Below, in pieces: positions 59,501-64,000 of a stretch of 64,000 nt of DNA. This DNA is from Heliocidaris erythrogramma (taxonomy: Eukaryota > Echinodermata > Echinoidea > Camarodonta > Echinometridae), in contig CM046873.1 in the NCBI GenBank assembly GCA_025617745.1, positions 29,649,410 to 29,713,409 of the forward strand, in the 5' to 3' direction. The position numbers and the translations under genes were made by a program. The notes under the pieces were generated by a model that worked only from the letters and a program-made list of their open reading frames with translations, had not been told where the DNA came from and did not search any database. Every line of letters starts with the position of its first letter. Positions within the stretch are counted from its first letter, which is position 1.

Positions 59501-62500
59501 ATTCTCCCTCTCTGAAAGCTTCATAGGTCGGGTCATCCATGGGGTCAACTGCACCTTCTTTCTTCCTCATAGGAGGTAGAGGGGGAGGGACGTTCCCAAT
59601 GAACGATCCCGCTGTTAGGGGTACAGAAAAGTTGATTGGATGAACATGTTTATACTCTATGAATCACAAAATATTATTGACTGATTAAAGTTAACAAACA
59701 CCAAGGGAGCGTTTCATCAATTGTTTTGTCAGTGATTTTTACCGACAAATTTCCTCTCAGCCAATCAGATGCAAGGATTTCAGTAGCTTATAACAGTTGT
59801 CAGTAAAAATCACTGACAAAACGCTTAATGAAACGCTCCATTGACAGACATGGATACAAGAGGGCTTTACAACAATTTCCAACACTAATTATTCCGAAAG
59901 TCAACCCTGACAAAACACTGTATCTAATTTGAGCCCTACCCTTAAACCGAATCCTAAACCTAACCATATACTTCAAAACACGGAGCAAGTTTGACCAGAG
60001 TAAATGTCGGGTTACCTGTAAGAGGGACCCAGTTGGGTTTCACATGCCATATATACATGTACCTAAATATTAAAATGGCACTCAAACTCTTAAGACAACA
60101 AAATTAGGTAGATCTCACTTTCATGTGCAAATCTACATGCTTGTTATTAAAAGAGAAGGCAAAGAATATGACAAAAATGTACACAAAATTGGTACATAAA
60201 CACGTAATAGATACATCCCAAGAACTGTTAAGATAGAGGAAATAATATGATAAAGACTGAGGAAGGAACAAGGCACTGAAACGATTAAAGAAAAGGAATG
60301 GGTTATAACGGAAGTAAAGAAACAATTTCGAGTAGTAAAAGGAGGGAAAGAAAGGATAAAAAGAGACAACTACAGAAGGAAGTAAGGGGTAAGAAAGGGA
60401 AGATGAAAGAAAGAAGGAAGGAAAGAGGTAGAAAAAGGAATCTTAAATGAAGGAGAAGCAGAGGAATTTGCTCTGTTCAATTTCCAAATATTACTATATG
60501 ACTCACGATAACAAATATTTGCAGTATTACTCTTAAGATTTCAGCTCTATTAAACACCTTTCCTGTGAAAATGCCATTAGCCATAACTGCCCATTTACGA
60601 CTATCCTGAAATCGGACGCATTATATCTTCAAAACTTTACAAGTCCGGTTCTAGGATCACAGATCAAATAAAGATCACTGGTCAAATAAACTATATTTGA
60701 GCAATGATCATTAATCAAACAAAGTTTGTTTGCTAAATGATAACTGGATCACAGGCGACTTACGTCCGGCATACTCATATGGGTGGTTCTCCCTCTTTAA
60801 GTAGTCATAAGGTTTGGCATAGTCGCTGCTTTTGGTTGATTCCTTCTGGAAATTTCTGTTATCGTAAATTGGTTGACCGGCTGAAAAAAAACAACCACAT
60901 TGACATGATAGTTAATATGATATTTCATAACTTTTTTGCATTTTTGAAGAAAATAGAATGACATGATACTTTAATAATAGAATTAGTTTTATTTTTGAAA
61001 AAAAAAAAGACATCATAAAAATAATGAGAATACAATTAGAATTAATTGCATTAAAAACATTGACAGGAATATCAAACAGGATAACATCTATCAATAATTT
61101 ATCCCTAACTCTAATCCTAAGCTGAACCTTCTATCCTAAATCTTATGAACCTGCTTTATCTGTTTTTTTTTTCTTCATATGGGTATGTACATAAAAGTTC
61201 TAGGATATACAGCATATGTACATGTAGGTGTGAGATTTGGCAGTGTTTGAACATGCACTTTGTATGTCGTCATCTTTCTAAAATGCTAATTTTTCACAAT
61301 ACTTTATGTCTGGTCATGAAAAACAGTGGTAAATATTATGGGAACTTAAGATGATCTGGGAGATGATGATCGTATGAATTCCTTTTGAAATGATTCCTCT
61401 AGATATTTCATTTTATTTCATTTCATTTTGCATATATTCAGCTCTTAAAGGGGAAGTCCACCCTAGTTAATTTGAATAAAGGCAGAAAAATGAGAGAAAC
61501 AGATGAGAGTTTGATCAAAATCTGTTCAGAAATAAGGAAGTTACATGTATGAATTTTTGAAGTCGTGATGTATCTGGTGAGCTCCTCTCACAAGAAAAGC
61601 GAATGGGAGAGGAGCTCGCAAGATACATGTATGTCACGAAGTTGCCAATTTGTTAACGTTCTTATTTCTTATCGAATTTGGCTCAAACTTTCATTGATGT
61701 GTTTCTTTAATTTTTCTGCTACTTTTGAAACATATTGACATCAGGGTGCACTTCCCTTTTAAGTGGAGTTCATGTTGTTGATGGACATTTATTTTATAGA
61801 TAAATATGCATTACTAATCTTACAAAATCAAAACAGAATTGGGGCTTCAAGAAAAGAAAAAATGTTCACAACTTGTGATTCCAACAATAGGATCATATTT
61901 ATTATTTGAGTGTTATTATCAACATTATACAAATAAAATTCCTATAAAATATAACCCTCATTTTCAGTACTACATTGTACATGCAGATACTGCATACCAC
62001 TTTTTCAGTATTAGATGGTAATCACATTTCTGGCACTTTCCAGCAAGTAATTAATGCAACAAAACTTTTATGGCCATATAGACATAATAAATAGCACATT
62101 TTATTTGAAATTGGATCTCATTATATATTCATAAAATGCACTTGCAGAATACTATTTCAATAGCTTTCATGAGACATTTACCTCGCCATTGCTTTTCTAT
62201 ACACACAAAGTCCCCTATATACATACATGTACATGTACATGTGCATGTGCATACATGTATGTTCACTATGTGCTTAACCCTGAACTCATGCAGGCTGTAA
62301 TTTCACATCCCAGTAAACCCTTTGTCACATAATCCATGAAGTGTGGGAACTAGTTAAACAGGCAAAGTGCTAACTGCACAATTTCAAGAAAATCAATGAA
62401 AAAAAGTTGTACCCCGATTTATAGCAAAATCTGATGCAGGGTTGAAGGTCAATTTGGAGGGATTCTAAAAGAATTCCAACTTTTACCCTTTTGCTACAGT

Positions 62501-63866
62501 ATGCAAATTATCCAAATTTATATTTTTAGTGAAAAAATCATTTACCATTACTGAGCTTTTCAAGAAAGTTCAGAAAGTGCAAATTCCAATGATCATGTTT
62601 GTTTTAAAAGAACACACACATACGTGTATTTACTGGTCTGGAAAGCCTCACGGATAACCAATTTCAAGGTTCATTTGCTAAACCCACCAAACCTATGGTA
62701 AGATTTTTGAATCCTACTTTCCTCTCAACATGGGCACAAAAAATATCACCCATGGAAAAAAAAACCATTCACATTGCATGTTTCTTCTTCATCATTGAAA
62801 ACTACATTTAGCAGCTGCTATCTTTTTTAGGCCAAACAATCAAAGCACAATTGAGTTTTTTTTGCTTAAGTTTTAGCTAACAGCAAGCCCTTGTAAAAAA
62901 AGAACCATAGTACCCATGGTAATTTGACCAAATTAACATCAAATCATGCAAAGTACTATCAAATTACCATGATTTGATGGTATAATTTGGTCAAATTACT
63001 GTCAAATTACCATGGGTACACTACGGTACTTTTTGACAAGGGAGGTAAAGGTTACGTTGAAGGTTAAAGGTCAAAGCTTAGAGCTCACCTGCTGCTCCTC
63101 CTCGTCCTCCTTTTGTGTCTCCCATAAAGTTGTCATACAGCACTAAAAGATGATGAAAAATAGCGAACATTCTCATTTACTTAAACAAGAAGAAAAACAC
63201 AGTTCAGCTAATGAATGAAAGATGAAGGAAACATTTCCAATCTCTATCTGCTCCAGGGGGTGTTTCATCAAGTGTCTTGTCAGTAATTTTTACTGACAAA
63301 TTTGCTCTCAGCCAATCGGATGCAAGGATTTCAGTAGCTTCTAACAGTTATTGCAACTTGTTATTGATGACAAGTTTTTATGAAACAGGGCCTAGATCTT
63401 CCCAATCATTGTATGTATAGATGAAATAAAATCACATTTATATTGCCAGATTATTAGATCTACTCCACATAAAATAAGGACTCAAAGCAACATTGCCTGA
63501 ATTCTAATGGCTTTCCTTTGTTTATCAGATTCCTCCCATATTTCCAGTCTTTATATCTCCTATTTTTGAAGACTTTTCGTTTATTAAAATACATGTAAAT
63601 GAATGTAAAATGAAAGTAGAATAATTTGACATCAGCTATACATGTTCATGGATGCATGCACAAAGCAAGAACACTTTTCTTTGTAACATTTGACTTTTTT
63701 ATGGGAAAATGAACAAACTTGCTAAAACTATACTATTGAAATAAGACACACACCATGACAAAGAAAAAAAATAAGAGTAGAAAATTAGTGTTTTTAGACA
63801 CACCCTGATAGTCATGAGATTCTCCTTCAAAAAGAGCATCATCTGAAGATGGAGGTGGTTGTGAAG
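44552..63866 (-). CDS. cpRAS-VWA family protein (circularly permutated Ras protein 1-like), C-terminal 20 exons, 5' incomplete
   Basis: Exons, 5' to 3': 63866-63804, 63142-63089, 60880-60764, 59611-59480, 59073-58913, 57931-57764, 57492-57004, 55624-55535, 55153-55002, 54434-54225, 53643-53559, 52807-52701, 52037-51925, 51518-51471, 50532-50371, 49735-49612, 49105-49012, 47804-47775, 46120-46040, 44668-44552. All junctions keep phase, giving about 864 visible residues. From about residue 160: FCGSCGAA then FWICEFCEF, a Sec23/24-type C-x2-C...W-x-C-x2-C zinc finger. DVSGSM near residue 221 with SGQTALG and CTDGMAN completes a VWA MIDAS. A probable beta-sandwich (PFQVQIRYTGRDGLDYQRIL) and a helical part follow, then an acidic patch (SDEEEDVP) and a basic end. 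VWA proteins with an N-terminal circularly permuted RAS domain are known from scattered metazoans and protists. The GTPase is not visible and would lie beyond 63,866. Confidence 0.85.
45000..45390. mobile_element. TTAA MITE (GGATAAAGTTGAGTT family), no nested insert
   Basis: It starts TTAAAAGATAAAGTAGAGTT and ends near ATTCCCTTTAAGG. The site occupied by the nested element in other copies is uninterrupted here ('GTCTCAAAGCAATTGGG'). Confidence 0.7.
45635..46019. mobile_element. TTAA MITE (GGATAAAGTTGAGTT family), reverse copy
   Basis: CCTTTAATAGAGAATATTGA to CAAGAACTCAAGTTTATTTT then TTAAGG. Its right end lies about 20 bp from the exon at 46,040-46,120, so the element forms most of the intron next to the donor site. 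Confidence 0.7.
46253..46809. mobile_element. AACCGCC element, copy 2, split by a nested hairpin
   Basis: TTAACCTTTTAGTCAC at the left and TTAAAAGGTTAA at the right are inverted ends. The sequence matches 33,600-33,898. The hairpin at 46,543-46,793 is inserted near its right end. Confidence 0.75.
46543..46793. repeat. Hairpin element GGGGCAGTATTCTGAAAAC
   Basis: GGGGCAGTATTCTGAAAAC is mirrored by GTTTTCAGAATACGGCCCC. Inner arms TTAATTGTCATAACAAAT and their complement. The centre contains AATCATTGG and AACCAATGA, CCAAT-like words in both directions. Confidence 0.75.
47088..47225. repeat. Hairpin element (GCATAAAACTTACCATCAAT)
   Basis: Same family as 34,104-34,257, in opposite orientation relative to the CCAAT core (AACAGCCAATCAAAATCAAG). 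Confidence 0.75.
47806..47862 (+). repeat. AGGTCAAA tandem tract
   Basis: About six tandem AGGTCAAA or AGGTCAAG units. They begin within 2 bp of the acceptor side of the 30-bp exon at 47,775-47,804. Confidence 0.8.
48585..48890 (+). repeat. tRNA-derived SINE, full length
   Basis: Head TGTCTTGGTCTAGTGCGAAC (A-box-like) and GGTTCGAGTCCCGCC (B-box) at tRNA spacing. The body is shared with 14,170-14,478 (CACCCAGGTGTTAAATGGG, CCAGACTGGAATGCTCC). Tail: AAAGTGCTTTGATCATC, TATAAATGCAGGC and ATT. Confidence 0.8.
50692..50842. repeat. CCAAT-core hairpin element copy
   Basis: GGGCCCCATTTCATAAAACT and AAGTTTTATGAAACGGGGCCC are inverted ends; core CTCAGCCAATCAGATACAAG. Confidence 0.8.
51019..51429 (+). 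mobile_element. TTAACCCTTTC (piggyBac-like) MITE, copy 2
   Basis: Ends in CTTGAAAGGGTTAA; left end eroded. It lies about 40 bp from the small exon 51,471-51,518. Confidence 0.75.
52091..52390. mobile_element. 300-bp TTAA element (AGGGATACTC ends)
   Basis: TTAAAGGGATACTCCACC and TGAGTATCCCTTTAA are perfect inverted ends with TTAA at the borders. The interior is unusually GC-rich for this intron. No protein is supported. Confidence 0.8.
53099..53514 (-). mobile_element. TTAACCCTTTC (piggyBac-like) MITE, copy 3
   Basis: Reverse orientation: TTAAACCCTTTCGAGACAAT ... CCTGTCCTGAAAGGGTTAA. It ends 45 bp before the exon at 53,559. Confidence 0.8.
55655..56014. mobile_element. TTAA MITE (GGATAAAGTTGAGTT family), reverse copy
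   Basis: GTGAAGCTTGAAGTATGGG to CCAGAACTCAACTTGATCCT then TTAA. No nested insert. It begins about 30 bp from the exon at 55,535-55,624. Confidence 0.7.
56034..56448 (+). mobile_element. TTAACCCTTTC (piggyBac-like) MITE, copy 4
   Basis: TTAACCCTATCAGGACAAG to CTTGAAAGGGTTAA, with the same interior as copies 1-3 and 5. Confidence 0.8.
56852..56988. repeat. CCAAT-core hairpin element copy
   Basis: AGGGCCCTGTTTCATAAAGT and GATAAAACAGGGCCCT are inverted ends; core CTTGAATCTGATTGGCCGAG. It ends 15 bp before the exon at 57,004, so it overlaps the splice-donor side of that intron. Confidence 0.8.
57004..57492 (-). other. Exon encoding a 163-residue insertion within the VWA domain
   Basis: This exon begins right after the one ending DVSGSMAVTTE and precedes the one that resumes with KRVGLVAFNNN. 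It encodes a Gln/Glu/Ala-rich helical stretch (YQEELDAAEQRSRKAQQEAL), then a Pro/Gln/Ala low-complexity part (QVPPPPGQAIPSAPP) and repeated QRPAAPQRPAAP. In ordinary VWA folds only about 20-30 residues (helix 1) separate these elements. So the exon forms a long insert next to the metal site. Confidence 0.8.
57764..59073 (-). other. Zinc finger and MIDAS exon pair of the cpRAS-VWA gene
   Basis: The exon 58,913-59,073 carries VFCGSCGAA; the exon 57,764-57,931 carries FWICEFCEFENP, TYVIGPGSGG and LVIFCVDVSGSM. Order and spacing match the zinc finger followed by trunk (VWA-like) of Sec23/Sec24. Unlike Sec23, the DxSxS metal motif is intact. Confidence 0.8.
58458..58884 (-). mobile_element. TTAACCCTTTC (piggyBac-like) MITE, copy 5
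   Basis: TTAACCCTTTCGAGACAACT to CCTGTCCTGAAAGGGTAAA (one base off TTAA). It ends about 30 bp from the exon at 58,913. Confidence 0.8.
59704..59842. repeat. CCAAT-core hairpin element copy
   Basis: GGGAGCGTTTCATCAATTGT and ACAAAACGCTTAATGAAACG are inverted ends; core CAGCCAATCAGATGCAAGG. Confidence 0.8.
61445..61762. mobile_element. 318-bp TTAA element (AGGGGAAGTCCACCCT ends)
   Basis: TTAAAGGGGAAGTCCACCCT and AGGGTGCACTTCCCTTTTAA are inverted ends. A sub-palindrome GAGCTCCTCTC...GAGAGGAGCTC lies at about 61,580-61,618. Confidence 0.8.
62890..63045. repeat. Palindromic element CCCATGGTAATTTGACCAAAT
   Basis: ACCATAGTACCCATGGTAAT is mirrored by TTACCATGGGTACACTACGG. Inner arms AATTTGACCAAATTA and AAATTTGGTCAAATTA-like. 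It lies 45 bp downstream (on -) of the exon at 63,089. Confidence 0.7.
63254..63394. repeat. CCAAT-core hairpin element copy
   Basis: GGGGGTGTTTCATCAAGTGT and CAAGTTTTTATGAAACAGGG ends; core CTCAGCCAATCGGATGCAAG. Confidence 0.75.
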
Positions 63867-64000
63867 CTATAAGAAGTACAGATGAACAGACAGGTACAGG
63901 CATGAAAACAATACACAGATATGTCAGTATGGGACAATAGTCAATATATGTTGGAGGTGCCTACAATGAACTGCACTGTGAAAACACAGGCATGAAAACA

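Overview
This is a eukaryotic nuclear window, AT-rich and dense in repeats. All real genes are split by GT-AG introns and separated by long non-coding stretches. Genome style points to a marine deuterostome invertebrate, most likely an echinoderm such as a sea urchin. The hints are abundant short TIR/hairpin elements, tRNA-headed SINEs, a repeat beginning 'TATACCCCCGCC', many long G or C homopolymers and frequent 'TACATGTA' words. The species call is an inference; the gene calls do not depend on it.

Three genes can be reconstructed exon by exon, with every splice phase checked. (1) An AAAP-family amino-acid/auxin permease on + in 8 exons, 867-14,069, 468 aa, complete. (2) MTCH2, the mitochondrial carrier homolog 2 of the outer mitochondrial membrane, on + in 11 exons, 26,262-37,076, 313 aa, complete. 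(3) The C-terminal ~864 residues of a large protein on -, 20 exons from 63,866 down to 44,552. It has a Sec23/24-type zinc finger, a VWA domain with a full MIDAS, a probable beta-sandwich and a basic tail. It matches the known cpRAS-VWA family ('circularly permutated Ras protein 1'); the GTPase part would lie beyond the right edge. Genes 2 and 3 converge, and candidate poly(A) signals of opposite strands lie within 16 bp near 40,560.

Between genes 1 and 2 (14,070-26,200) lies a transposon-rich block: SINEs, a Tc1/mariner-like fold-back element (17,894-19,549), a 5'-truncated L1/Tx1-type LINE with a doubled 3' end (21,437-23,370), and a ~2-kb inverted repeat (about 24,190-26,237). The right arm of that inverted repeat contains the proximal promoter of MTCH2.

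Introns carry several recognisable non-autonomous families. These are two TTAA-flanked (piggyBac-like) families with five copies each, further single TTAA elements, pogo/Tigger-like miniature elements, and at least thirteen hairpin elements, most with an inverted CCAAT-like core. There is also a SINE whose head resembles the Alu domain of 7SL RNA, an interstitial telomeric tract and several minisatellites. No bacterial-type operons, CRISPR arrays, rRNA genes or convincing functional tRNA genes were seen.
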